NCBI RefSeq assembly: GCF_954871325.1
Contig: NC_088775.1
Span: 57,203,561 to 57,267,560, forward strand
Source of the DNA: Gordionus sp. m RMFG-2023
Taxonomy: Eukaryota > Nematomorpha > Gordioida > Chordodea > Parachordodidae
DNA: 64,000 nt
Direction of reading: 5' to 3'
Shown: positions 26,401 through 38,655 of the stretch, piece after piece
How the letters are laid out: each line of letters starts with the position of its first letter
Position numbering within the stretch: position 1 is the first letter of the stretch
Position numbers and translations under genes: made by a program
The notes under the pieces: model-generated
Databases searched by the model: none
Told to the model about the DNA's origin: nothing
Seen by the model: the letters and a program-made list of their open reading frames with translations, nothing else

Positions 26401-28643
26401 CTTAAGATGTTAGCCTTTTCCCTTCGAACGTTTTCGCGACAAAAATGTTATTTTTTGAACCGGAAACGTAAAAAAATACATCAAAGCATATTTAGATAGG
26501 AAATTTAATTCTGAGTTCAATGATATAAAAATTTAAAAAATTAAACTTAAGATGTTAGCCTTTTCCCTTCGAACGTTTTCGCGACAAAAATGTTATTTTT
26601 TGAACCGGAAACGTAAAAAAATACATCTAAGCATAATTGGATAGGAAATTTAATTCTGAGTAGAATGATATAAAAATATTCAAAATTGCATATAAGATGT
26701 TAGCCTTTTCCCTTCCAACGTTTTTACCACAAAAAAATTTTTAAAATTTATTTTTTGAACCGATATCGTAAAAAAATACATCAAAGCATATTTAGATAGG
26801 AAATTTAATTCTGAGTTCAATGATATAAAAATTTAAAAAATTAAACTTAAGATGTTAGCCTTTTCCCTTCGAACGTTTTCGCGACAAAAATGTTATTTTT
26901 TGAACCGGAAACGTAAAAAAATACATCTAAGCATAATTGGATAGGAAATTTAATTCTGAGTAGAATGATATAAAAATATTCAAAATTGCAAATAAAATGT
27001 TAGCCTTTTCCCTTCCAACGTTTTTACCACAAAAAAATATTTAAAATTTATTTTTTGAACCGATATCGTAAAAAAATACATCAAAGCATATTTAGATAGG
27101 AAATTTAATTCTGAGTTCAATGATATAAAAATTTAAAAAATTAAACTTAAGATGTTAGCCTTTTCCCTTCGAACGTTTTCGCGACAAAAATGTTATTTTT
27201 TGAACCGGAAACGTAAAAAAATACATCTAAGCATAATTGGATAGGAAATTTAATTCTGAGTAGAATGATATAAAAATATTCAAAATTGCATATAAGATGT
27301 TAGCCTTTTCCCTTCCAACGTTTTTACCACAAAAAAATTTTTAAAATTTATTTTTTGAACCGATATCGTAAAAAAATACATCAAAGCATATTTAGATAGG
27401 AAATTTAATTCTGAGTTCAATGATATAAAAATTTAAAAAATTAAACTTAAGATGTTAGCCTTTTCCCTTCGAACGTTTTCGCGACAAAAATGTTATTTTT
27501 TGAACCGGAAACGTAAAAAAATACATCTAAGCATAATTGGATAGGAAATTTAATTCTGAGTAGAATGATATAAAAATATTCAAAATTGCAAATAAAATGT
27601 TAGCCTTTTCCCTTCCAACGTTTTTACCACAAAAAAATTTTTAAAATTTATTTTTTGAACCGATATCGTAAAAAAATACATCAAAGCATATTTAGATAGG
27701 AAATTTAATTCTGAGTTCAATGATATAAAAATTTAAAAAATTAAACTTAAGATGTTAGCCTTTTCCCTTCGAACGTTTTCGCGACAAAAATGTTATTTTT
27801 TGAACCGGAAACGTAAAAAAATACATCTAAGCATAATTGGATAGGAAATTTAATTCTGAGTAGAATGATATAAAAATATTCAAAATTGCAAATAAGATGT
27901 TAGCCTTTTCCCTTCCAACGTTTTTACCACAAAAAAATTTTTAAAATTTATTTTTGGAACCGATATCGTAAAAAAATACATCAAAGCATATTTAGATAGG
28001 AAATTTAATTCTGAGTTCAATGATATAAAAATTTAAAAAATTAAACTTAAGATGTTAGCCTTTTCCCTTCGAACGTTTTCGCGACAAATATGTTATTTTT
28101 TGAACCGGAAACGTAAAAAAATACATCTAAGCATAATTGGATAGGAAATTTAATTCTGAGTAGAATGATATAAAAATATTCAAAATTGCATATAAGATGT
28201 TAGCCTTTTCCCTTCCAACGTTTTTACCACAAAAAAATTTTTAAAATTTATTTTTTGAACCGATATCGTAGAAAAATACATCAAAGCATATTTAGATAGG
28301 AAATTTAATTCTGAGTTCAATGATATAAAAATTTAAAAAATTAAACTTAAGATGTTAGCCTTTTCCCTTCGAACGTTTTCGCGACAAAAATGTTATTTTT
28401 TGAACCGGAAACGTAAAAAAATACATCTAAGCATAATTGGATAGGAAATTTAATTCTGAGTAGAATGATATAAAAATATTCAAAATTGCATATAAGATGT
28501 TAGCCTTTTCCCTTCCAACGTTTTTACCACAAAAAAATTTTTAAAATTTATTTTTTGAACCGATATCGTAGAAAAATACATCAAAGCATATTTAGATAGG
28601 AAATTTAATTCTGAGTTCAATGATATAAAAATTTAAAAAATTA
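17451..28643 (-). repeat. Right satellite array, inverted copy of left array
   Basis: This is the same 300-bp dimer satellite, here as reverse complement. Extra B subunits occur near 20450, 22990 and 26460. Hybrid monomers reading AACCAATATCG lie near 19261, 20898, 21798, 23434 and 23734 and have counterparts in the left array. A 10-bp deletion (CTTAACTTTTCCC) recurs near 19505 and 22043. Together with other shared variants it marks an internal duplication about 2.54 kb apart. The core-side end stops within the same stretch (GGTTCAAAAAA, read from the other strand) as the left array. The outer end at 28643 breaks off in mid unit. Confidence 0.97.
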
Positions 28644-29179
28644 CAAAACGGCTTAGCCGAGATTTTATGTGAAAAAATCGGCTAAGCCAAATCGTCTAAC
28701 TAAGCCTATAAATCGGCTAAAATTAAATTAGTCAAAATTGTGCATCGATGCTTATTAATTATTATTTATTTATTTTAGTAAAATAATTTATTTTATTTAT
28801 ATTTAATGTAAATATTTTATTATTATCAACAAATAAACATGATATGATTTAAAAATTTTTTATTTATATTATTATATTTTGAAATGAAAATAAATTTATT
28901 TATTTGATGTTTTTTTAATAAAATAATATGCTGCTATATTGTAAAAATGTAATATTCTTTTTAATATAATTTATTAGTGATTTTCACATCTTCTTTATAA
29001 ATACATCTTTTGTTGAGGAATTATATTGTAAATTTTATTAGATAAATAAACAATCTTTTAGGTGAAAACTTTTATAATTTTTTTTTCATTTTTTAAAAAT
29101 TATCTATTTTTTATTAAATGAGGTGGATTTTATGAAACTTTTTTGATGTTATTTTATATGATCTTTTTAAGGATAATAT

Positions 29180-29790
29180 TTTAATGCGAAAATTGTCATA
29201 ATTGTTATTTTATAAGTTTTTTGAATTTTTTTGAAGAGAATAAGTATATGTGTAAATATAGATTTAGTGAAGATGTACCATAGAAAATTGACAATTATAA
29301 TAATCGTTATTTTATAAGTTTTTTGAATTTTTTTGACAAAATATGTTAAAATAAGTATTAATAACATGTGTAAATATAAATTTAGAGATGTACCAATGAA
29401 AAGTGACAATTGTCATAATCTATTTTAAAGATTTTTGAATTTTTTTGAAGAAAATATGTTAAAATAATTATTGATAACACGTTTAAATAAAATTTAGTGA
29501 AGATGTACCATAGAAAAGTGACAATTGTCGTAATCGTTATTTTCAAAGTTTTTTGAATTTTATTGACAAAAATATTTTAAAATAAGTATTGATAACATGT
29601 TTAAATAAAAATTTAGTGAAGATGTACTCTAGATAAGCGACAATTGTCATAATCGTTATTTTTAAAGTTTTTTGATTTTTGTTGACGAAAATATGTTAAA
29701 ATAAGTAATAATAACATGTTTAAATAAAAATGTGAAGAGGTACCATAGAAAAGTGACAATTGTCATAATCGTTATTTTTAAAGTTTTTAA
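29180..29790 (-). repeat. Left-arm tandem repeat, about 6 copies
   Basis: About six copies of a unit of roughly 92-119 bp occur, each with CAATTGTCATAATCG followed by AAAGTTTTTTGAATTTTTTT and a GATGTACCAT box. The units are the reverse complement of those in the right arm. Small apparent reading frames here exist only because the unit lacks stops in one phase. Confidence 0.9.
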
Positions 29791-30095
29791 AATTTCTTTG
29801 ATGTAAATGGGTAAAAATATAGATTGTAAAATTAAAATTGCCTGAGTATGTGACATAGAAAAAACATATGGTAATAATAGATTCTTCCCCAAAAACATGA
29901 GCAAATTGCCATTTTATTACATCCGTTCATCGGGTCAGAAATTAATATGCAAAATTTATATCATAATATCTAATCCTAAGTTAGAAATTATTATTTTTTT
30001 GCCAATTTTCATCAGACAATTTTGTTTAAAATTTGGGTAAACTTTTTTTCTATTTTAAAATCAATATCGATGCAAATTAACTGTTAAAAATTTTG

Positions 30096-30391
30096 TTTCA
30101 TGCTTTTTTTTAAATTTAAATTATTCTTTTGTCTTTGATTAATACATAATTCTATCTATGCCTCATGGAGACATTTAGAAAATCTAAAATTTTATGTTGT
30201 TAATTTTAAAGTATAAAATATAATAATAAGATATTTGCAAAATGAATAATTTAATAAGATTATATTAACATAATACATTTATGAAGAAATAAATAGGTAA
30301 AATAAAAATAAAGTTGATTATTATTTATATAAAAAATATTGTATTAGAAGAAAAACTTCTATATGATTGTAGGAAATTTAATTATAGCACC
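30096..30391. other. Loop of the foldback element
   Basis: This is the unpaired spacer between the two arms. It is AT-rich, has no open frame of note and no motif I recognise. Confidence 0.6.
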
Positions 30392-30699
30392 AAAATTTTT
30401 AACAGTTAATTTGCATCGATATTGATTTTAAAATAGAAAAAAAAGTTTACCCAAATTTTAAACAAGATTGTCTGATGAAAATTGGCAAAAAAATAATAAT
30501 TTCTAACTTAGGATTAGATATTATGATATAAATTTTGCATTTCTGACCCGATGAACGGATGTAATAAAATGGCAATTTGCTCCTGTTTTTGGACAAGAAT
30601 CTATTATTACCATATGTTTTTTCAATGTCACATACTCAGGCAATTTTAATTTTACAATCCATATTTTTACCCATTTACATCAAAGAAATTTAAAAAACT

Positions 30700-32115
30700 T
30701 TAAAAATAACGATTATGACAATTGTCACTTTTCTATGGTACATCTTCACTAAATTTTTATTTAAACATGTTATTATTACTCATTTTAACATATTTTCGTC
30801 AACAAAAATCAAAAAACTTTAAAAAAACTATTATGACAATTGTCGCTTATCTAGAGTACATCTTCACTAAATTTTTATTTAAACATGTTATCAATACTTA
30901 TTTTAAAATATTTTTGTCAATAAAATTAAAAAAACTTTAAAAATAACGATTATGACAATTGTCACATTTCTACGGTACATCTTCACTAAATTTTATTTAA
31001 ACATGTTATCAATACCTATTTTAACATATTTTCTTCAAAAAAATTCAAAAATTAAAAATAACGATTATGACAATTGTCACTTTTCATTGGTACATCTTCA
31101 CTAAATTTATATTTACACATGTTATTAATACTTATTTTAACATATTTTCGTCAAAAAAAATTCAAAAAACTTTAAAATTAACGATTATGACAATTGTCAC
31201 TTTTCATTGGTACATCTTCACTAAATTTATATTTACACATGTTATTAATATTTATTTTAACAATATTTTAGTCAAAAAACTTTAAAAATAACGATTATGA
31301 CAATTGCCACTTTTCTATGGTACATCTTCACTTAATTTATATTTACACATGTTATTAATACTTATTTTAACATATTTTCGTCAAAAAAAATCAAAAAACT
31401 TTAAAATTACCATTATGACAATTGTCACTTTTCATTGGTACATCTTCAATAAATTTATATTTACACATGTTATTAATATTTATTTTAACAAAATTGTCGT
31501 CACAAAAAATTCAAAAAACTTTAAAAATAACGATTATGACAATTGTCATTTTTCATTGGTATATCTTCACTAAATTTATATTTACACATGTTATTAATAC
31601 TTATTTTAACATATTTTCGTCAAAAAAATTCAAAAAAACTTTAAAAATAACGATTATGATAAATGTCAAATTTCTATATACATCTTCACTAAATTTTATT
31701 TAAACATGTTATCAATATATTTTAACATATTTTTTTTAAAAAAATTCAAAAAACTTATAAAATAACAATTATGACAATTGTCACTTTTCTATGGTACATC
31801 TTCACTAAACTTATTTTAACATATTTTCTTCAAAAAAATTCAAAAACTTATAAAATAACGATTATGACAATTGTCACTTTTCTATGATACATCTTCACTA
31901 AATTTTTATTTAAACATCTTATTAATACTTATTTTATCATATTGTCGTTAAAAAAATTTAAAAAACTTTAATACTAACGATTATGACAATTGTCAATTTT
32001 CTATGGTACATCTTCACTAAATTTATATTTACACATGTTATTAATACTTATTTTAACATATTTTCTTCAAAAAAATTCAAAAAACTTATAAAATAACGAT
32101 TATGACAATTGTCAC
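30700..32115 (+). repeat. Right-arm tandem repeat, about 13 copies
   Basis: Thirteen copies of the unit start near 30716, 30835, 30953, 31068, 31188, 31298, 31416, 31537, 31657, 31772, 31865, 31984 and 32103, most 110-121 bp apart. Nearly every copy keeps the palindrome TGACAATTGTCA or a one-base variant, followed by a GGTACATCTTCACTAAATTT box. Keeping the palindrome across diverged units suggests a protein-binding site, which is inference. Confidence 0.92.
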
Positions 32116-32667
32116 ATTAAAATATTATCCTTAAAAAGATTATATAAAATAACATCAAAAAAGTTTCATAAAATCCACCTCATTTAATAAAAAATAGATA
32201 ATTTTTAAAAAATGAAAAAAAAATTATAAAAGATTTCACCTAAAAGATTGTTTATTTATCTAATAAAATATACAATATAATTCCTCAATAAAAGATGTAT
32301 TTACAAAAAAGATTGTGAAGATCACTGATAAATTATATTAAAAAGAACATTTTTACAATATAGCAGCATATTTTTTTTTATTAAAAAAACATCAAATAAA
32401 TAAATTTATTTTCATTTCAAAATATAATAATATAAATAAAAAATATTAAATCAATCATATCATGTTTATTTGTTGATAATATTAAAATATATATAATAAG
32501 TATAAATAAAATAAATAAATAATAATTAATGTAAGCATCGATGCAGAATTTTGACTAATTTAATTTTAGCCGATTTATAGCGTAGTTAGACGATTTTTAG
32601 GCTTAACCTAATTAGGCTTAGCCGATTTTTAGGCTTAGCCGATTTTTAGGCCTAGCCGATTATATAT

Positions 32668-34070
32668 AGGGATTCAGGATTTGATCAAAAATTTAAAGTC
32701 TGATTTCAAATTAGACCTTAATTTATGGTATCTCGACGATAGCTCTTTTAACGGTTCTTTATCCAATGTTATGTCGGCCATAGAGTACGTTGAAATGGAA
32801 GCTTCTAAAATTGGTCCTTCCCTAAATAGGAAAAAATGTGAAACTTCCTCCCTCAACAATAAGCATTTTATCCCTCCCTTAGATTTTACAATCATTCCGC
32901 ACGAGGAACTCTGTCTTTTAGGTTCCCCTATCGGTTTTTCAACTTCCTTTTGTCAAAAAACTTTTGACGATTTGATATAGTACCTTTCCAATTCACTCAA
33001 GTATCTTCCTCATCTCCCCAAGCATCAGTTCTTCTTTCTCACCAAAAAATGTCTTTTTCTTATCGAAATTCTTACATTTATTTAAATCTTCCCCCGTTTT
33101 CCAGTAGAATACTCTCCTTAAGGCCTTCGAATTAAAATTTAAACATTTTATCGAATCCCTTTTAGGTTTAAATTTTTCCGATTTCAATTGTTCCCTCGCC
33201 TCAATGCCCGCTTACCGGGGTGGACTTGGATTTTCACCCCTCTTCCTAATGGCAATTGCGTGCTTTCTTTCATCTCGAATATCCTTTAACGATTCTATTT
33301 CCTCGCTTATCCAGTTGGACGATCCCCTTCTATCTTCAGCTAAACAAGAGTGGCTTACTCTAGTTATCCAAGGCTCCGAGCAGCCAGTTTCCAGTCATCT
33401 AAAGAGCTTCCTGGTCCCTATGCTTCAATGCACGTTTGAAAAACTTTGTATGTATCCCGATCTAACTAACCTTCAACTGCTCAGAAACGCAAAAAAAACT
33501 CTAACGGCCATGAAATTCCGAGTGGTAAAAAGGAAACGTTACTCACAGGCGATGAGTTTCAAACTGCCATTGGCCATAGGCTTGGTTGATTTATTCCTTC
33601 TGTGGACATCTGTGCTGCCTGTCACAAACAGGTTGATCCTTTCTCTAGACATTGTTTCTCGTGTCTCAAAGTCAGTGGCCGTTTCCTGAGGCACGACAAC
33701 CTTAATAGGTTAATCGGCAAAGCCTTAATTTCGGCGTTTCCCCAATAGTTTGGAGCCATTAGATCTCCTAAATGTGAACGCTAAGCGCCCCGACGGTCTT
33801 TAACGTCTTGGCACGGCGGCAAAAGACTTGTCTGGGACGTCTCTTGTGTTACCTCCTTTCCCGCTAACAGATACCGACCCCTTGAAACTACAAGAAACCA
33901 ATAAATTTAATAAATATAGATTCCTCCCTAATTCTATATTTATTCCCCTAATTTTTAGCGTGCTTGGAAACCCCGGTCCCCAATCCCTAAAGTTCTTAAA
34001 TCAATTGGGTAGAAGAATTTCATTAAGGACAGGGGTCAAAAACGAGTCCCTATCTCTTAAATAAAAAATC
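32668..34070 (+). pseudogene. LINE fragment 1: end of reverse transcriptase and C-terminal domain
   Basis: This is a non-LTR retrotransposon relic cut off at its 5' side by the foldback element. Near 32726 it encodes WYLDD, the catalytic YxDD box of reverse transcriptase, followed by GPSLNRKKCE and LLGSPIGF. At 33204 comes PAYRGGLGF, typical of the region after the RT in this class. Near 33605-33750 a Cys/His box (CAACH...HCFSC) and RHDNLNR follow. At about 33810 there is WHGGKRLVWDVSCVTSF and at 33900-34064 GNPGPQSLKFLNQLGRRI. Together these make the usual C-terminal domain order. The frame changes several times, so it is dead. It is richer in GC than its neighbours, suggesting younger age than the hAT relics. 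Confidence 0.8.
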
Positions 34071-34502
34071 CAATTTGAAATCCTAAAGGGGAACTATAAA
34101 TGTTTCTTCGAAATACTCCCATTTCCTCCTAGTTCATTAAATATAGTTATTTACAATAAATTTTTAATATAATCTGTATAAAATTTCCACATTTTGTAAT
34201 TTATTTTATTAAATATTTTATACATTTTTTTTTATATACTTGATATAATTATTTTATTCAGACGTTTGTTCCTGTAAATATACTAATATTTTATATAGTC
34301 TTATAATAATTATTATTTTTCAATATTTAGAAAATATTATAATAAATAAATAATATAAATATTTTTAAAAAAAAACACACAAAACATAAAAAACATAAAA
34401 AATAAAAAAAATTAGCGATCAAAAGATATATCAAGAAAAAAATATATATATTTAAAAAAATATATCAATCAAAAAAATATATTTAAAAAAAAGGGAGTAA
34501 GG
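34071..34502. other. AT-rich spacer
   Basis: Probably LINE 3' untranslated sequence followed by A/T-rich low complexity (short AAAATATAT-like runs). No gene, fold or repeat end is seen. Confidence 0.5.
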
Positions 34503-34548
34503 TTTTTCAGGGGGGTTTGCATCCAGTGAAAATCCTGTCATGTAGACG
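34503..34548 (-). mobile_element. Lone end of the GCGTCTACATG hAT-like family
   Basis: The segment ending CATGTAGACGCCTCC matches, base for base over most of its length, the reverse complement of the left end of the element at 53048-53579, including CATCCAGT and the poly-G stretch. Only this end is found here, so the rest was deleted or never copied. Confidence 0.65.
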
Positions 34549-34719
34549 CCTCCACCTTTCATTAGTTTACCACTTACATTTTACACATACCCACTAATAT
34601 GTAACCAAGTTAACAATTTTAAACCTATATACATAGTCAAGCAAAGAAGTGATTATTTCTGTAATAAAATTTAAAAAAAAAATAATGAAAACAATTTGTA
34701 ACTTTTGTGTTAAATTAAT

Positions 34720-36300
34720 TAAAGTGTCAAGGACCAATTTTTTATACAAACATAGTTATAAAAGATAACGTGCTTCCTCTCAAATAGCTCCGACTAATGA
34801 AATTATAAAATATTCAAACCCTTATGAAATATTACTGAGCCCCATTCATCTTCTATTAAAACATATTTTCTTAAAAAAAAATTTGAATGGAGAAAGGGAC
34901 CTACCTTTACACATCTACCCAATAAATCTAGAAACCAAATTTCTAATTTTGTTATAAAACTTATTCAAAAGTTAATGACAACAGGGAACACTTACTAACT
35001 TCTCATATAAGTCCAGCTAACAAAGAGACCTTATTACAGGAACAAATTAATACACACATAGATAATCTTGACCCAATCCAAATGATTAGCTACCCTTTCT
35101 ATAATGAATAAACTTTGTTACAAAACAACTACATCCCAAAGCTTCCACAGATAATCTACCCCCCCCCCCCCAATCTACCAGATTACAATTTTTACCAGTC
35201 ATTAAATAGTCAACGCTATCAATTATTTCAATATAAAAAAAATTCAGCAGGTAGCCTTGATGGTTTCAGACCCTCCTATTTTCAATACTTAATTAATTCA
35301 AAAAAATCCTTACCATAGTTCTGTCATCAAGGTTTTAACAACTTTTTGTAATAACATATTTAATAAGGATATCCCAATACAAACTCACCAAATCTTTTTG
35401 GAGCATATCTAATCGCTTTATACATGCCAGATAGTGGTATCCGAAAAATTGCAGTAGGCTCCTTTTTCAGAAGATTAATAGTAAAAATCGTAACGACAGG
35501 ATCAAACATGATGCTGTCAATATTTTAAACTCTTGTTTCTGGATTAAGGGAGCTTCGAAATTATGGCTCATACTTTAAGAATATACACGGAAAATCTGCC
35601 ACAAAACTCAGTAATATTTAAACTAGATTTCAAAAACGCCTATAATAGCCTATATCGTACCTCTTTTGTAAAATTATTCTATGAAACTTTTCCTTGTTTC
35701 TCTAAATTTATTTAATCCGGATATGGCTTTCAGACGCCTTTGATATATGGACCTTTTCAGATTCTGTCCCAAGAAGGCATACAACATTAGAATCTTTAGG
35801 ATCTCTTCTTTTTTGCTTTAGAATCCATCATCTCAGTTACCAAATTAAACAAAATTTCAGAAGATGGGACCATCTGGGGCCCCTAAGCTAATGAATTTAG
35901 CGCTTTAAAATACTTTGAAACCAATTCCAAAGCTACCGGCCACACACTAAACATAAATAAAACTGAATTATATTTTTTAAACATTAAGTCATCAAATTTG
36001 GAAGGTTATAAGTTCATTTCCCCTATAGTTTAACCCTTAACTAATGCTGCCAAGTCAGAAGATTTCCTTTTTAATATTTTTAAAAGCTTTTACAGCATGG
36101 AGCATGTCATCTATTGGCACACTAATGTTTATTTTAATCAAGTGTTTAGATGTACCAAAATTTTTGCACATTTTCTGATCATCATCTTTATATAAAAACA
36201 ACGAATTCCTATCAAAAATTCAGGATAAATTAAAATATTTCTAGAAAAAATTTTAAACAAACTTAAACCCATTTTATTGGTCACTTTTAACCTTCTAAAT
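34720..36300 (+). pseudogene. LINE fragment 2: reverse transcriptase
   Basis: This is a second, more decayed non-LTR retrotransposon piece of the same broad class. Recognisable boxes in order are SAGSLDGFRPSYFQYLI (about 35246), SGIRKIAVGSFFRRLIVKIV (about 35434), LDFKNAYNSLYRTSFVKLFY (RT motif A, about 35620) and, after the expected YLDD region, TGHTLNINKTELYFL (about 35940). Stops and frame changes are frequent. It is separated from fragment 1 by an AT-rich spacer. The two overlap in the RT part, so they are different insertions rather than one element. Confidence 0.75.
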
Positions 36301-36310
36301 TAGTAGAAGT

Positions 36311-36348
36311 TGTCACGGGCCATAAAATTACTCGTGGCAGGTCACGGC
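36311..36348 (+). mobile_element. Left remnant of an older hAT-4 relic
   Basis: The short piece TTGTCACGGGCC...GGTCACGGC resembles the subterminal region of the hAT at 49975. It is continued on the other side of the hAT-1 insertion at 42336. The last 8 bases (GTCACGGC) are the hAT-1 target site. Confidence 0.55.
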
Positions 36349-38655
36349 CAGGGTTGGGCAGTATCGCGGATATTTGTATCTAAGTTACATATTATTTAAA
36401 AGTATTTGTATCTTAACCAACTTTGTATTCAAAAAGATGATACTTTAAAAAAAATTTATATTGGTTAATTTAAATAGTATTAAAATTTAAAATGATATTG
36501 TTTTAAGATTTAAATGAAAAATTTAATCAAAATTTAGATATTTTAAGATAATTTTTGATATATGACGTTTATCGTCATATAGCAATTTGCTAACAATAAG
36601 AACTATCATATTTGAATCGTTTTATATCTGTCTATTTTAAAATTATGGAAGAAGAAAATAGAATAATATGTTTATCTTCGTCTTCAGATGATTCTTCAAC
36701 CGAAAATTATAACAATAAATTTAAACTAAGCATACTTAATGGCAAATTTTTTGAAGTACTTCAAGATAATCATAATAAAGTTACTGCAGAATGTATAGAA
36801 TGCCACAAACCTATAAATGGTTCTGCGGATTCGTCATCAAATTTTGTCAAGCATCTAAAAGTATAATATATGATTATATAATGAATCACATTTATATTCA
36901 TTATCATTTCATAATCCATATCTGTTGCTAAATTTAGAAGTATTTTAAAATAAATTTTCATATTATTGATAAAAATCATTTATGAAATGAATAAGAAAAC
37001 TAATATTGATAAAAAAAAGGTTGTTAATTTGAACACTAGGCCAAAATATAATCCAAATATTTGGGGCACCATTTTTATATGATAGATAGTACTTAGCAAT
37101 ATTTAATCCACCATGTGTTTTTTTTACATATATGCTTAAAATATATAATTTTTTAAAAAATTATTTTTAAAAAAATTCTTACGAATGTATTTTTTTAGTG
37201 ATTTTACAAAAATTATTTATAAAATTTTAATGGGTATTAATTATTATTTATAAATAAGACAAAAGTTTCATAAATATTTTAATATAAATATATTTCATCT
37301 AATTTTATCATTAAAAGTAGAATTTTTTACAAAAAAATTAATAAATATCTAATATAAAATATTTTATTATTTGTTTCACTTATAGAGACGTCATCTGGAA
37401 TCATATAAAAATTATATGACCCATCATAAAATATCACACAAACAGAAAAACCAAAAAGAAATAGTGAAAACAACATCATTAACTCAAAAAAAATTAGAAT
37501 TTTCAAATGAAAATAAGAAAAAAATATCTAAAGATAAATTTAATAATTTATTAACTTCATTTGTTGTAAAAGGAATGCATCCATTATCCATAGTTGAGCA
37601 AAAGAAATTTGTCAAAATGATGGAAGGTAAATTCAATTTTTTTTTCTCTTAACCTTATTTCTTCTACTTGTCAATTTATTAGAAATATTATCCTGTATTG
37701 GAAATCCAATTAAAATTTTTTCTCGAAGATCTTTGCAAAGAAAAATTGATGAAAGCTTCATACATGAAACTGATAATTTAAAACAGTTATTGAAAGCTCA
37801 GACATACATCTGCACTACTGCAGATATTTGGTCTACTAAGAGTAGAAGCTTTCTTGGAATGACTTGTCACTGGGTAATGAAATAATATGCTATTTTATTT
37901 ATAAATTCAATTAAATAAATATTTAAATAAAAGTGATAGTTTACAAAGACAATCTCGGGCCCTTGTTGTGAGAAGATTTTCAGGAAGCCACACCTATAAT
38001 AAAATAGCAGAATTAGTTGATGAAATTCATCGTGACTTTGGTATGGACGAAAAAGTTATAACAACTGGTACAGATAACGGCTCTAACTTTAAAAAAGCTT
38101 TCAAGGAGTTTGGATATTCTATGGAAGCTGTAGAGAATGACTTTGACATCAATGATGATGAATGTATAGAATTCGAAATCATTGAAAGTATTATTTAATA
38201 CTTCTTTAAAATTTATTATGATATTGTAAATTTAGTAAAAAAATTTATTCAAATAAAATTATTTATTTGTTTATTTAAGGGTCTAAAGAAGCCTCAATAA
38301 CATTGCCCCAACACATTCGTTGTTTGTGCCATACGATAAGTCTAATTGCCAAACAGATGTCGAGAGAGCTATTAAGGATCCTAACATTTCTAAAATTCAT
38401 CATCCTGCAATAGCTAAAAGTACTAAGCTATGGAATGCAAATAATAGGCCTAAAACTGCAGAACTTATCAAAGCAGTTTTAGGAAAACAATTAGTTACAC
38501 CTTGTTGCACTAGATGGAATAGTTTGTATGATATTCTTCATAGTTTATTAAAATTTAAAGGCGAACTTCCTAAATTATGTCAAAAATTTGAATTTCCTAA
38601 ATTAAGAGATATTGAAATTCAATATTTAGAAGAATATTGCAATTAGGGGTGAGAC

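Larger units (their letters stand above)
28644..32660. mobile_element. Foldback element with tandem repeats in its arms
   Basis: A left arm (28644 to about 30094) and a right arm (about 30392-32660) are inverted copies separated by a loop of about 300 nt. Outer ends share CGGCTTAGCC-type repeats, and GCATCGATGC lies near 28743 and 32535. Inner ends share AACAGTTAATTTGCATCG. Each arm carries a tandem array of an approximately 119-bp unit. The arms differ in length mainly by copy number. No transposase is visible, so it would need proteins from elsewhere. The layout is that of foldback transposons in general. I found no clear target duplication: the left flank is satellite and the right flank is LINE sequence. 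Confidence 0.8.

Noticed and set aside
1-28643. CRISPR-like regular repeats
   Set aside because: The units are contiguous 145/155-bp satellite monomers without unique spacers, in a eukaryotic context.
1-28643. A simple inversion inside a large satellite block as the only explanation
   Set aside because: Not fully excluded, but it would not predict a transposase core and matching inner break phases. It is kept as the main alternative rather than the preferred reading.
29167-31703. Several frames of 70-90 codons in the foldback arms
   Set aside because: All are readings through the 119-bp repeat, hydrophobic and Lys/Ile/Phe-rich because of composition, and repeated in register with the units. 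They are not genes.
34071-34260. tRNA or other RNA gene in the spacer after LINE fragment 1
   Set aside because: No cloverleaf, A/B boxes or other RNA gene signature could be found by eye.
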